Source: Tubulanus polymorphus
Taxonomy: Eukaryota; Nemertea; Palaeonemertea; Tubulaniformes; Tubulanidae
NCBI RefSeq assembly: GCF_964204645.1
Contig: NC_134025.1
Location: forward strand, 16,646,001-16,710,000
DNA length: 64,000 nucleotides
Direction: 5' to 3'
The position numbers were made by a program, and so were the translations under genes. How positions within the stretch are numbered: position 1 is the stretch's first letter; each line of letters opens with the position of its first letter. Of this stretch, positions 63,923 to 64,000 are shown piece by piece. The notes under the pieces are model-generated. The model was not told the origin of the DNA. It worked only from the letters and a program-made list of their open reading frames with translations, and searched no databases.

Positions 63923-64000
63923 AGGCTGGGCAACACAGCCAGTTCCACGAGGGTGTAGCAATATGTGCACATTAGTATGTAGTTTAAATATCCACAGTAG

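Larger units (their letters stand above)
63040..64000 (+). mobile_element. Polinton-like element D fragment (AT-rich)
   Basis: AT-rich DNA with a zinc-finger ORF, short repeats and a small membrane-protein ORF with a TAAATAAATG start, all in the style of A/B. Its left side is cut by the BEL/Pao copy, and at about 63897 it changes to unrelated, more GC-rich sequence. It could be part of the element into which BEL/Pao inserted. Confidence 0.5.

Overview
The window looks like animal nuclear DNA, probably from a marine invertebrate. It has spliced transposase exons, Ty3/gypsy and BEL/Pao retrotransposons, a Helitron end and several Polinton/Maverick (adintovirus-like) elements. I see no ordinary cellular gene and cannot name the species. 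Coding regions use the standard code.

Layout. (1) 1-8786: the right part of a very AT-rich Polinton-like element (A). All genes are on the minus strand and intact: packaging ATPase, chromodomain integrase, two small membrane proteins, an HNH nuclease and a full protein-primed DNA polymerase B (PolB). It ends in a palindromic terminus. (2) 8787-14480: repeat-rich DNA with no convincing gene, holding a 20-bp minisatellite, a foldback element and a decayed Ty3/gypsy pol. (3) 14500-16156 and 61008-63040: the two halves of a decayed minus-strand BEL/Pao pol, split by a second Polinton-like element. (4) 16157-61007: element B, AT-rich, related to A, with 6-bp target duplication CGCGTA. It carries decayed PolB (with an intein remnant), a VLTF3-like factor, penton-like, membrane, capsid, integrase and ATPase genes. 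(5) 18565-45742: element C, a Polinton of more balanced base composition, inserted inside the PolB gene of B with duplication GAATTA. It carries long inverted repeats with 98-bp subrepeats, PolB, integrase, a Bcl-2 homologue, capsid and other virion genes, and an RNase H/RT region. (6) 25106-36419: an 11.3-kb DNA transposon (DUF6589-type transposase plus RecQ-like helicase) inside a virion gene of C with duplication GGCGTCCTC. It holds a 2.4-kb TIR element and a Helitron 3' end. A 0.9-kb element with a TAA duplication interrupts C's PolB. (7) 63040-64000: a piece of another AT-rich Polinton-like element (D).

The window is therefore a stack of insertions that can be ordered in time: BEL/Pao, then B, then C, then the helicase transposon, then the small TIR element. 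Elements A/B and C encode matching gene sets (polymerase, integrase, ATPase, capsid, several virion/membrane proteins) but have different promoter signatures at gene starts: a T-run followed by TAAATG in A/B, and TATAG just before ATG in C. The A/B signature resembles poxvirus late promoters, and B also carries a VLTF3-like late transcription factor. Other notable points are an NCLDV-type PolB intein remnant in B and a Bcl-2-like gene beside the capsid gene in C. All functional statements come from reading motifs by eye; no database search was run.
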